Of a stretch of 64,000 nt of DNA, positions 34,106 to 41,857 are shown one piece after another; position 1 is the stretch's first letter; each line of letters starts with the position of its first letter. The notes under the pieces were generated by a model, which saw nothing but the letters and a program-made list of their open reading frames with translations, was not told the origin of the DNA and did no database searches. The position numbers were made by a program, and so were the translations under genes. Origin of the DNA: an uncultured Duncaniella sp. (lineage in GTDB: Bacteria; Bacteroidota; Bacteroidia; Bacteroidales; Muribaculaceae). The stretch is taken from NCBI GenBank assembly GCA_910578615.1, contig CAJTRI010000003.1, positions 1 through 64,000 on the forward strand. Reading direction: 5' to 3'.

Positions 34106-35359
34106 TTAAACATACTCGTCGCTCATTCGGAAAGTGAAAGAATCGCGTTTGGCCACTACGAGGATGCCGAAGAGCAGGGTAAGTGCGAAATTCAGTATGA
34201 ACGGGAAGTGATTGCCCGACGCGCCGAAAAGGTGTCTGAAAAAGTCGGTAATAAAGGGTGCCACCGTGACAGCCAGATAGTTGACCGACAGGACGAGGGC
34301 GAGAGCAAGAGTCGATTTGCTGCCGTCAGTGACGGTGTAGGTGGCCTTGTCGTAAATCACGGGCTGGAACACACCGTAGCCGAATCCCATAAGGACGGAG
34401 GCGACGTAGAGGGGCCAGTAGTCTCGTGACAGAGCCATCAACAGTAATCCTGCGGCGATAGACGAGGCCGCCACGATAGAAGTCCTCTGTCCGAATATCT
34501 TGATGATAAACGGCAGGAAGAAGCCGGGCAGGAAGACCGAGAGGTAGAACAAAGAGGTAATGGTGCCGGTCACATCACTTCCAAGCCTGTCTTCCTGTAT
34601 GAGGAAAGGCAGGTAGTAAGTGATGGCTACCACTGCATAGGTGACGAAGGCATACAGTCCCATGATTCCGGCTATACGGCCTATTATGAAGCCTTTGGCT
34701 GATTTTTCTCCATGGATGGGAGCCGATGCTGACGACGGAGCGGCGGGAGGGGTCTTTGTGACGGTCACAGCGGCGGGAACCCCCGTATCTGTTCCTTTGC
34801 GCAGGAATATCATCAAGGCCAGCGGTATGGCCGGTACGAGGTAGACGAGGAACGGAAGATGCCAGTTGCCGTGGTTGAGCCATCCCACAACGGATGTTGC
34901 CAGAACGAGGGCTATGTTGGAAATGCCGCTCTTGATGCCGAGCTGCTGCATACGGTAGCGCCCGGTAAAGGTGTCGGCTATCATTCCGGCCGCGAGTGGT
35001 ATGACGAGACCGCAGCCACATCCCAGAAGGCAGCTTACCACTATCAGCTCCACCATGGAGCGCGCGAAGAAATAGAGCACGCCGGCAGTGAGATATATAG
35101 CCAGACCCGCTACCACGATACGTACCTTGTCACGCGATTCGGACAGTTTGCCCGAGAAGAGGACGAAGGGGATTATAAGGAGGTTGGGCAGGACGGTGAG
35201 CAACTGGATTTCGAGATCCGATGCGCGGGGAAATATCTTGTCGAGATTGCCGAGCATTGGGCTGACGGCCAGCCCGGGTAGGTTGACCACCAGCGACACA
35301 GACCATATTGCCAGCAGTGCCGGCAATGTGATAGTGCCTTTTCCGGTGGGAATTTTCAT
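34106..35359 (-). CDS. MFS transporter
   Basis: Twelve-helix major facilitator permease, 417 aa. The loop after helix 2 carries GKLSESRDKVRI, the family A-motif region (G-x-x-x-D/E-R-x-R type). A long cytoplasmic loop near residue 200-220 is rich in Thr, Ala and Pro. The substrate cannot be read from sequence; its setting between a DcaP-like porin and a GadC-like antiporter suggests a carboxylate or amino-acid-derived compound. A 13-bp hairpin lies just upstream of its start. Confidence 0.85.
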   Translation of the reverse strand: MKIPTGKGTITLPALLAIWSVSLVVNLPGLAVSPMLGNLDKIFPRASDLEIQLLTVLPNLLIIPFVLFSGKLSESRDKVRIVVAGLAIYLTAGVLYFFARSMVELIVVSCLLGCGCGLVIPLAAGMIADTFTGRYRMQQLGIKSGISNIALVLATSVVGWLNHGNWHLPFLVYLVPAIPLALMIFLRKGTDTGVPAAVTVTKTPPAAPSSASAPIHGEKSAKGFIIGRIAGIMGLYAFVTYAVVAITYYLPFLIQEDRLGSDVTGTITSLFYLSVFLPGFFLPFIIKIFGQRTSIVAASSIAAGLLLMALSRDYWPLYVASVLMGFGYGVFQPVIYDKATYTVTDGSKSTLALALVLSVNYLAVTVAPFITDFFRHLFGASGNHFPFILNFALTLLFGILVVAKRDSFTFRMSDEYV

Positions 35360-35374
35360 CGTGAGTCTGTTTCA

Positions 35375-35403
35375 GAGTATGCCGGAATGATTCCGGCATA
35401 CTC
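35375..35403 (-). other. Hairpin just upstream of the MFS gene
   Basis: Perfect 13-bp stem GAGTATGCCGGAA (35375-35387), loop TGA, complementary arm 35391-35403. It ends 16 nt before the MFS start codon with no T tract after it on the minus strand, so it may set mRNA stability or attenuation between antiporter and MFS genes. Confidence 0.55.
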
Positions 35404-35430
35404 GGTTATGTTATAAATAAATAGCTGTCT

Positions 35431-37047
35431 CTAACTTTGTTCTTCCTTCTGCATGGCAGCTTTTACCTCGCTGTCGGAGGGCTGGTAGCCGACAGGCCAT
35501 TTGGATACCTGTCCGGGGGTGCGGCCCTCGATTTCCCAGTCAAACGGATAGAACGATGCTCCTGCGTCACGCCATGACTTTTTGCGCTTGGCGTAGACAA
35601 TCAACGGAAGGGCTATGAATACGGCTACACCTATGATAAGGACACCTACATAGACCGTGGGGCTGCCTGTCTTGATCTGGGACGGTGGTACGAAGCTGAG
35701 TATGCCGGCCAGAACCGCGCCGGAGACGCCGATGAGCGTGACGAGCCACATGCCGAACTTGCCGCCGGGAACCTTGAAGCCTCTTGTCTTGTTGGGCGCC
35801 GTGTGACGCAGTCTCACGAAGGCTGCATATATAATCACTACCATTATGAGGTAGATGATGGTTGACATCTGGCTGAGAATCTGGTAGGCCGACTCGACTG
35901 ACGGAAGCAGGACGAGTACGAGCGACAGGAGCGAGACGATAGCTGCCTGGACGTAGAGAATAGTGGTCTGGATGCCGTTCTTGTTGGTGTGTTGGAGCGA
36001 GCGCGGCAGGAATCCGGCCTTGCCGACAGCGAGAATGCCAGTCGAAGGCCCGGCAATGACGACGCTTACCTGTCCGAGGACGCCGAATGTTATAAGCACG
36101 GCCATCACGTTTCCGAGCCACGGGGCGCCGATGGATGTCCAAAGGTCGTCATAGGCCACGAGTAGGCTTTGAAGCAGGTTTATCTTGCTCTCGGGGATTA
36201 CCACGCCTATGGCAAGGGTGCCGAGAATGAAGATGGCGAGGATGATGAGCGCGGCGATAAAGACGGATTTAGGGAAGTCCTTTGAGGGATTCTTCATTCC
36301 GGGCACCTGCACGGCCTGTATCTCCATGCCGGCATAGAAGAGGAATATGCTCGCTGCGAGCACGATGGTACCGAAATGGGAGAAGTCAGGCCAGAAAGGC
36401 TTGTCGAGCGGCAGATTGACGGTTTTGCCCATCAGGAGATAGACCACGCCCATGATTATAAGGACTGCGGCCGGGATGATTGTGCCGAAAAGTCCTCCGA
36501 GAGTGCTCAGCTTGTTGGCATAGCGCATACCTCGGAAGGTGTTGAACGTGCACACCCAGTAGACACCGAGCACTATGAGCAGCGTATAGACGCGGTTTCC
36601 GGCGAGTTTGGCGTCAAAGGCTTCCGGCCAGAATATATAGGCAAGCGAAACGGCTCCGAACATGAGTACGGCAGGAAACCAGATTACTACCATCTGCCAG
36701 TCAAGATACATGCTGAGCCAGCCTGTGCGGGTGCCGAAAGCCTCTGAAACCCAGCGGAAGACGCCGCCGGAACGGGTGTAGGTAGATGCAAGTTCGGCGC
36801 AGACGAGAGCATAGGGCACCAGAAATACCAGTGCCGCGAAAACGTAATAGAAAATTGATGTGAGTCCGAACTCGGCCTGAGAGGCGAGTCCTCGCATACT
36901 GACGATGGTCGTCACGATCATGATGGCCATTGCCATCATGGAGATCTGCCTCACGCCTCCTTTCGGGTGGTTGTGGGGCGTCTCCTCTTTGATACCGCCT
37001 TTGACAGATGACTGTTGAGACGTGGAAGGTATATTTTCGGTAGCCAT
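35431..37047 (-). CDS. GadC-like amino acid/amine antiporter (APC superfamily)
   Basis: Twelve-helix APC-family permease, 538 aa, close in layout to the glutamate/GABA antiporter GadC. The N-terminal helix ends in SMRGLASQAEFGLTSIFYY, which is characteristic of that branch, and the C-terminal cytoplasmic tail after residue 480 could correspond to the GadC plug. It precedes the MFS and porin genes and follows a PSD-family decarboxylase gene, so an exchange of amino acid for the decarboxylated amine is a reasonable inference. No gadB is in the window. Confidence 0.85.
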   Translation of the reverse strand: MATENIPSTSQQSSVKGGIKEETPHNHPKGGVRQISMMAMAIMIVTTIVSMRGLASQAEFGLTSIFYYVFAALVFLVPYALVCAELASTYTRSGGVFRWVSEAFGTRTGWLSMYLDWQMVVIWFPAVLMFGAVSLAYIFWPEAFDAKLAGNRVYTLLIVLGVYWVCTFNTFRGMRYANKLSTLGGLFGTIIPAAVLIIMGVVYLLMGKTVNLPLDKPFWPDFSHFGTIVLAASIFLFYAGMEIQAVQVPGMKNPSKDFPKSVFIAALIILAIFILGTLAIGVVIPESKINLLQSLLVAYDDLWTSIGAPWLGNVMAVLITFGVLGQVSVVIAGPSTGILAVGKAGFLPRSLQHTNKNGIQTTILYVQAAIVSLLSLVLVLLPSVESAYQILSQMSTIIYLIMVVIIYAAFVRLRHTAPNKTRGFKVPGGKFGMWLVTLIGVSGAVLAGILSFVPPSQIKTGSPTVYVGVLIIGVAVFIALPLIVYAKRKKSWRDAGASFYPFDWEIEGRTPGQVSKWPVGYQPSDSEVKAAMQKEEQS

Positions 37048-37071
37048 AGCGGTTGAGTTTGTTATGATGAA

Positions 37072-37117
37072 AAGAAAAAATAAGGGGCCGATATCGGTTT
37101 TATCCGGTACCGGCCCC
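37072..37117 (-). terminator. Terminator or attenuator between decarboxylase and antiporter genes
   Basis: Stem GGGGCCGATATCGG (37084-37097) with CCGGTACCGGCCCC (37104-37117), one mismatch and one G-T pair. On the minus strand it is followed by TTATTTTTTCTTTT, a good T tract. It would end most decarboxylase transcripts before the antiporter gene. Confidence 0.8.
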
Positions 37118-37171
37118 CGACTTAGAGTGAGTCGCAGTCCAAGACTGTCCTGCGACAGTATTTTTTAGTTT

Positions 37172-38329
37172 TTAACGGGCGGGATAAATCACTGGATAAG
37201 CCTCGGCAAGCTTGGTGCCGACCTTATAGTGTACGCCGGGCTGGGCGGTGAAGCTTACATTGCTGCCGGCTTCGAATATCATCACTATGTCTGATCCGCC
37301 GAACTGGAAGTATGAGATTTCCTCACCCTTGTGGAGCACGCGTCCTTCCTCGGCTGTCAGCACTACGGATGAAACCTGGGCCATACCCATAGGCAGGACG
37401 GCAACAAGACCGATAGGGCTGTCGATGACGATAAGGCCTCGGCACTGCATGAACTCGTATCCTGGGGAGTCGGGAGCGTCAAGATGGCGTATCATCTGGA
37501 CATGATTGCGTCCGTCGGCCACTTTCTGATCCTGGTCGGCCACCACTTCGAGATATACGGTACCCTGTATGAAGCGTGATTCAAGTACACGGCCTCCGAC
37601 AGGGGCATGCTGGCGGTGATAGTCGGTGGTGTTGAGGAATGCATGCATCCACTGTCCGCCTTTGAAACGATCCTTGTAGGGACTGCCGGCGAGAAGTTCG
37701 TCGAGTTTCCAGCGGATTCCCTTGATGTCGACCTCTGAATCAGTGCTTACCTCCCATTGTCCGCCGAATGTGGAGTCTGCCGGAGAGGTGATTATACGGC
37801 TGTCTTCTATTGCAGCGATGGGGTGTGTGCCGGGTTTGAAATGGCGGGCGAAGAATTCGTTGAAGGTCTTCCAGCCTCCGTGAGGCTGTATGTACATGTC
37901 CATGTCATAGGCGGGAGAGTCATAGTATGACTGCACTGCCTCGGGAGTGAGCGATTCGGGCTGATCCATCCATTTTCCGAATTCCTGGATGTATTTTCTC
38001 ATCCATAGGGAAAGCGGGGTGAGAGGCTCGGCGGGATCGTGGGGCATAACGGCGTTTTGAAGGCTCTTTACCGGCTCTTGGTCAAGAATGAAGTAGAAGA
38101 GGCAGACGTGTTTGTAGACTATCTTGCCGGGCTGGTTTTCGACAGGAACCCATGTCATCTGGGCGTCGAGCCAGTTGTAGTAGTCTTCAAGGGAGTTCAT
38201 TTCGTCCATCTCTACTGCATTGTAGGATTTGGCATTTTCAAACGCCTTCTGAAATTTGTCCTGCCAGTTGTTTTTCTGAATCATGTCGAGGAGTTCCTGC
38301 ACGATTGGCTGATGAGAGGTCTGTGCCAT
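37172..38329 (-). CDS. Phosphatidylserine-decarboxylase-family pyruvoyl enzyme
   Basis: Soluble 385-aa member of the PSD family; no membrane anchor. The self-cleavage site that makes the pyruvoyl cofactor is visible as FGGS (Ser at residue 346, codon 37292-37294) in SYFQFGGSDIVMIFE. Other family parts: FARHFKPGTHPI near 190, SPADSTFGG near 210 and FLNTTDYHRQHAPVGG near 265. The long N-terminal domain and FGGS form resemble the PSD-like branch that includes fungal L-tryptophan decarboxylases more than the membrane lipid enzyme. With a GadC-like antiporter next door, an amino acid substrate is plausible. ATG 38329 chosen; the frame runs to 38407. Confidence 0.85.
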   Translation of the reverse strand: MAQTSHQPIVQELLDMIQKNNWQDKFQKAFENAKSYNAVEMDEMNSLEDYYNWLDAQMTWVPVENQPGKIVYKHVCLFYFILDQEPVKSLQNAVMPHDPAEPLTPLSLWMRKYIQEFGKWMDQPESLTPEAVQSYYDSPAYDMDMYIQPHGGWKTFNEFFARHFKPGTHPIAAIEDSRIITSPADSTFGGQWEVSTDSEVDIKGIRWKLDELLAGSPYKDRFKGGQWMHAFLNTTDYHRQHAPVGGRVLESRFIQGTVYLEVVADQDQKVADGRNHVQMIRHLDAPDSPGYEFMQCRGLIVIDSPIGLVAVLPMGMAQVSSVVLTAEEGRVLHKGEEISYFQFGGSDIVMIFEAGSNVSFTAQPGVHYKVGTKLAEAYPVIYPAR

Positions 38330-38480
38330 GTTAGGTGAGAGATAAAATATTAGTAATTTTGTGTTTTTTTGTTCCGTTGCAGGGAAACTCCCCTGTGTCA
38401 GACTCATCTATACCAACATTGCATTTTGAGGAAATGTTCGGTGGCCGGAAATCGTTTAGATATTTTAACTTTGTAAGTCT

Positions 38481-38510
38481 GCCGTTAACTGCCGTTAAAT
38501 TGTATATTTG
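38481..38510 (+). promoter_or_regulatory. Tandem repeats and promoter upstream of the S24 repressor
   Basis: Two adjacent 10-bp repeats, GCCGTTAACT (38481-38490) and GCCGTTAAAT (38491-38500), sit directly before TATATTTG (38503-38510). They occupy the spacer between -33 and -7 and are well placed as an autoregulatory operator. The same 200-bp gap holds the divergent decarboxylase start. Confidence 0.55.
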
Positions 38511-38534
38511 CCAACGAACCCGAAAATCTTTACA

Positions 38535-39215
38535 ATGGACAAGGAATGTACCATAGCCGACAGGCTCAGACATATAATGCGGCTGCGTCATCTCAACCAG
38601 CGCCGTCTGGCCGAAATACTTAGACTTGACCCGTCCAATCTTTCGAAGGCACTGACCGGGAAACTTCCGTTTACAGAGGGACTGGTCAACCGCATAGTTG
38701 TCGATCTCGGCATCTCCAAGGCGTGGCTTCAAAGAGGGGTCGGTGTGCCTTTCGAGAAAGAGGCGGTGGCAAGGGAGCTTGCCATAACGGTTCCGATAGA
38801 GCCTGAGGAGGTCGCGTCAGGCACCCCTGTCTATGACCTTGACGTGACAGCCGGGTACAGGAGCCTCGCGGAGATTTTCGGTGAGATTCATCCTGTGGGG
38901 CGTGTGATGCTCCCGGAAATTCCCGGAAATTGCAGTCTTGTGAAAGTGAGGGGAGACAGTATGGCTCCGAAGATATGTCCCGGCGGATATGTGGCCATAA
39001 GGCCTATCGTCAATCCGAGAAATATCTTCTGGGGGCAGATATATGTGGTGGAACTTGAAGAAATGCGTCTTGTGAAGTTTGTCAGACGCCATCCCGATCC
39101 GGGGAAAATAATACTTCACAGTGACAATCCCCGATATGACGATATGGACGTTGACCGTTCTGACATCCGCTCTCTCTACATAGTCGAGGCGATACTTAAC
39201 TATGAGGTGCAGTAG
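38535..39215 (+). CDS. XRE-S24 family repressor
   Basis: 226-aa regulator. N-terminal helix-turn-helix (RLRHIMRLRHLNQRRLAEIL, then DPSNLSKALTGK) about residues 5-55, and a C-terminal S24/LexA-type peptidase domain with Ser in VRGDSMAPKI near residue 142 and Lys in RLVKFVRRHP near 182. The canonical Ala-Gly cleavage pair is not obvious, though TAGYRS near 112 is a candidate region. It is divergent from the decarboxylase and may regulate it and itself. Its 3' end overlaps the convergent PPTase gene by 16 nt. Confidence 0.85.
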   Translation: MDKECTIADRLRHIMRLRHLNQRRLAEILRLDPSNLSKALTGKLPFTEGLVNRIVVDLGISKAWLQRGVGVPFEKEAVARELAITVPIEPEEVASGTPVYDLDVTAGYRSLAEIFGEIHPVGRVMLPEIPGNCSLVKVRGDSMAPKICPGGYVAIRPIVNPRNIFWGQIYVVELEEMRLVKFVRRHPDPGKIILHSDNPRYDDMDVDRSDIRSLYIVEAILNYEVQ

Positions 39216-39724
39216 GCTATCAGCTCTCCTCTGTCAGTCTCCTCGAATGAGAGACTGACTACCTTCCCTATTGCTGAGGCGGTTGACATGTCGGTAGAGA
39301 GTATTATCTCTGTCAGAGATAGTCCCGGTGTGCGCATGAGCTTGTAGACAGCCTCCTTGGCTGTCCAATAGCGGAGAAGCAGGCCGAGAGTGTCTGGCGC
39401 GTCATCCGCCTCGATACGGGCGGCTTCCTCCGTGCTAAGGAACTTTTCCTTGACCCGTGCAAGCTGCGCGCGAGGAGTCTCGATATCTATGCCGACAGGC
39501 TGATCCGAGACGGCCATCACGCATGTCGATGACGAGTGGGAGATGGAGATATGGATTTCCGGGTGGTTTTCGATGAAAGGTGCTCCGTCAGGATAATGGG
39601 CCAGCACGGCCTCGAACGGGAACGCCTTTTCTGTCAGTCGTCTGACTGCTGCAAGTTCGGCCTGTCTTCGTCCACCCGGTGCTTCGGAAACCTTCTCTAT
39701 CCCGGTGGTATATACAAGAATCAT
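39200..39724 (-). CDS. 4'-phosphopantetheinyl transferase
   Basis: Transfers phosphopantetheine from CoA to carrier-protein Ser; 174 aa, Sfp/AcpT-like. Magnesium-binding D-x-E in GIDIETPRAQLARV near residue 90 and the WTAKEAVYKLM motif near 135 are intact. ATG at 39724 overlaps the gldD stop (ATGA), so it is coupled to gldD and gldE. That order is common in Bacteroidota, although the functional reason is unclear. Confidence 0.9.
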   Translation of the reverse strand: MILVYTTGIEKVSEAPGGRRQAELAAVRRLTEKAFPFEAVLAHYPDGAPFIENHPEIHISISHSSSTCVMAVSDQPVGIDIETPRAQLARVKEKFLSTEEAARIEADDAPDTLGLLLRYWTAKEAVYKLMRTPGLSLTEIILSTDMSTASAIGKVVSLSFEETDRGELIAYCTS

Positions 39725-40284
39725 TGCAGGGATTTCAGCATGGTGAGAATGTCGAGGCTCACACTGTCGATGACCGGTGTCACGGAATCGGGAGCCGTTC
39801 CGGCAGGGAGCTGCATGTATAGTGCCCCGCTCACTATCCTGTCGTCCTTTCGGGCAAGTAGCTGCACAGGTGTCGAGAGTGACGTGTGGCTGGTCACCAT
39901 CTCGCAATCCCATCCTCCTTCCGAGACGAGGGTTGTTAGCACGCCTTCTGAGCCGGCGAGATTCAGAGCCATTCTCTCGCGACGGTTGGCCATTACGTGT
40001 GTCACGGAATCTTGATGAGTCACATTGATGACGCTTAGGTAGACGTTTGCCTCGAACCCCACGGGATATTTTATGGTGACCCATGTGTTGTCTTTCCCAC
40101 GCACCTCGACAGAGGCTGTGGCTCCTGTGTTGATGGCTATCCCGGTGTCTCCGACATCCATGATTTCAAAGTCGTGGGCCGGCATTTCGATGCGTGGATA
40201 GGCCTCTGGTTTCGGGACAGAGTGTTCGACGCCCGGACAGGCTGTGAGCATCAAGGAAAGTATTATTGTCGCCGCCGGCCTCAT
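39721..40284 (-). CDS. gldD: Gliding motility lipoprotein GldD
   Basis: 187-aa lipoprotein of the GldD family, required with the Gld/T9SS machinery in gliding Bacteroidota. Signal peptide with lipobox LTAC (Cys near residue 16). Conserved parts: PKPEAYPRIEMPAHDF near 25 and the C-terminal IDSVSLDILTMLKSL. ATG overlaps the gldE stop and its stop overlaps the PPTase start, both by 4 nt. In a probably non-gliding gut species the role is more likely in T9SS or envelope function. Confidence 0.88.
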   Translation of the reverse strand: MRPAATIILSLMLTACPGVEHSVPKPEAYPRIEMPAHDFEIMDVGDTGIAINTGATASVEVRGKDNTWVTIKYPVGFEANVYLSVINVTHQDSVTHVMANRRERMALNLAGSEGVLTTLVSEGGWDCEMVTSHTSLSTPVQLLARKDDRIVSGALYMQLPAGTAPDSVTPVIDSVSLDILTMLKSLQ

Positions 40285-41672
40285 ACGTTGCGGAATGATT
40301 CGGCGGTCTCGTCGGATTGTACCTCAGGCATGATTTTGACCCGGATATTGACTATACGGTGCTGGTGTATGTTGAGCACGAGGAACCGGCAACGTCCGTA
40401 GACGATTGATTCCTTCTCCTTGGGGAAGTCTCCCTTTATAGCGAGAAGCATTCCGGCAAGGGTGTCGCAGTCCTCTGTCACGGAAGCATAGTAGTCCTCT
40501 TCTTCTTCAAGGCCGGTGATGCGGAAGAAGTCGTTAAGGAGGGTCTTCCCTTCGAATACGTATGTGTCATCAGGAAGGCGGCGGTAGGTTTCCTCTACCT
40601 CGTCATATTCATCGTCGATGTCTCCTACTATTTCTTCGAGCACGTCTTCGAGGGTCACTATACCCTGCGTGCCGCCGAATTCGTCTATCACTATGGCAAG
40701 GTGGACACGGCGCGAGCGGAAATCTTCGAGCAGGTCGTCAATCATCCTTGACTCGGGAACGAAATATGGTTCACGCATGAGTGTCTGCCAGTCAAAGTCA
40801 TCGTTTCCGGCCTTTCCCACGTAGGGTAGGAGGTCTCGTGAATAAAGGACTCCTTTGATATTGTCCATGGTTCCGTCATATACGGGAAGGCGGGCAAATC
40901 CGCTTTCTATCACCACTTTCATCACTTCTTTGAACGGGGTTTCCATGTCAAGGCCCGTGATGTCTACCCTCGGGGTCATGACCTCCGAGGCCGTGGTGTC
41001 GCCGAATTTCAGGATTCCTTCGAGTATTTCTTTGTTCTGTGAAGGGTCGACATCGGCTATTTCGAGCGCCTGCGAAAGGTCATCGGCAGTGACAGCGGTA
41101 TCTTTCTTGGTTACCACCTTGTTGACTATTACCGAGCTTTTGACGAGCAGTGATGACAACGGATAAAATATCCTCACGCATAGTGACAGCGGCCCCTCTG
41201 CCATTCTGGCCCAGCCCAGATTGTTGGAGTTGGCATACAGTTTGGGCAGGATTTCGCCGAAAAGGAGGATGAGGAATGTCAGTATTACGGATTGGAGTAT
41301 GAAACTGAGCACAGGACTCATGCCATCGAAGATGGGGCCGAGTGCGAAGTTGCATAGCACGACGATTGTGACGTTGACCAGATTGTTGGCTATGAGGATT
41401 GTTGCCAACAGGCGTTCGGGTATTCCGAGCAGCCGGAGGATGTTTTTCCCTTTTGTGCTCCCCTCGATTTCCTCGCACTGCGATGGGGTGAGAGAGAAGA
41501 ACGCGATCTCGCTTCCCGAGACGAAACCCGAGATGAAAAGGGAGACCACGGCAAGGGCGAGAGCCACTATCCGGGCGCCGCTCATGGGCGCCACTGAGAG
41601 AAGAGGATTGTGTGAGAGGTAGGATAAAAGGTCGGCCAAAGCCTCTGTGGCCGGTAACGGATCTGTGTCCAA
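40281..41672 (-). CDS. gldE: GldE / CorC-family membrane protein
   Basis: 463-aa membrane protein: a DUF21 domain with about four helices (residues 30-190), a CBS pair (about 215-335, including FRSRRVHLAIVIDEFGGTQG) and a C-terminal CorC/HlyC domain (about 370-460). GldE is paralogous to CorC-type magnesium transporters; the pairing with gldD identifies it. It starts the gldE-gldD-PPTase operon, transcribed from the promoter at 41731-41761. Confidence 0.9.
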   Translation of the reverse strand: MDTDPLPATEALADLLSYLSHNPLLSVAPMSGARIVALALAVVSLFISGFVSGSEIAFFSLTPSQCEEIEGSTKGKNILRLLGIPERLLATILIANNLVNVTIVVLCNFALGPIFDGMSPVLSFILQSVILTFLILLFGEILPKLYANSNNLGWARMAEGPLSLCVRIFYPLSSLLVKSSVIVNKVVTKKDTAVTADDLSQALEIADVDPSQNKEILEGILKFGDTTASEVMTPRVDITGLDMETPFKEVMKVVIESGFARLPVYDGTMDNIKGVLYSRDLLPYVGKAGNDDFDWQTLMREPYFVPESRMIDDLLEDFRSRRVHLAIVIDEFGGTQGIVTLEDVLEEIVGDIDDEYDEVEETYRRLPDDTYVFEGKTLLNDFFRITGLEEEEDYYASVTEDCDTLAGMLLAIKGDFPKEKESIVYGRCRFLVLNIHQHRIVNIRVKIMPEVQSDETAESFRNV

Positions 41673-41730
41673 GTGATGAGCTGGTTAGTTAGACTTAGTC
41701 ATGTAGAGGGCGTATGGCCCGTTTGTCCTG

Positions 41731-41768
41731 CAAAGATAATGATTTATATTGACACGGCAAAGCCGTGT
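41731..41768 (-). promoter_or_regulatory. Promoter of gldE operon with inverted repeat over the -33 box
   Basis: Minus strand TTTG (complement of 41758-41761), 19-nt spacer, TATCTTTG (complement of 41731-41738). The -33 box lies in a perfect 7-bp inverted repeat ACACGGC-AAA-GCCGTGT (41752-41768), which could be an operator. Confidence 0.65.
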
Positions 41769-41783
41769 GTCCGAATGGATGGA

Positions 41784-41817
41784 AAAAGCGCCGGAAACCA
41801 TCGGCTCCGGCGCTTTT
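41784..41817 (-). terminator. Terminator of gpmI
   Basis: AAAAGCGCCGGA (41784-41795) with TCCGGCGCTTTT (41806-41817), 12 bp with a 10-nt loop; T tract on the minus strand, usable in both directions. Confidence 0.85.
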
Positions 41818-41857
41818 ATGGTATACATATGTCACTGTCACTGTGATATGGCGAGGC

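Noticed and set aside
37131..37156. Plus-strand terminator GTCGCAG/CTGCGAC with T run
   Set aside because: Nothing is transcribed rightward into it; it probably only adds to the minus-strand leader before the real terminator at 37084-37117.
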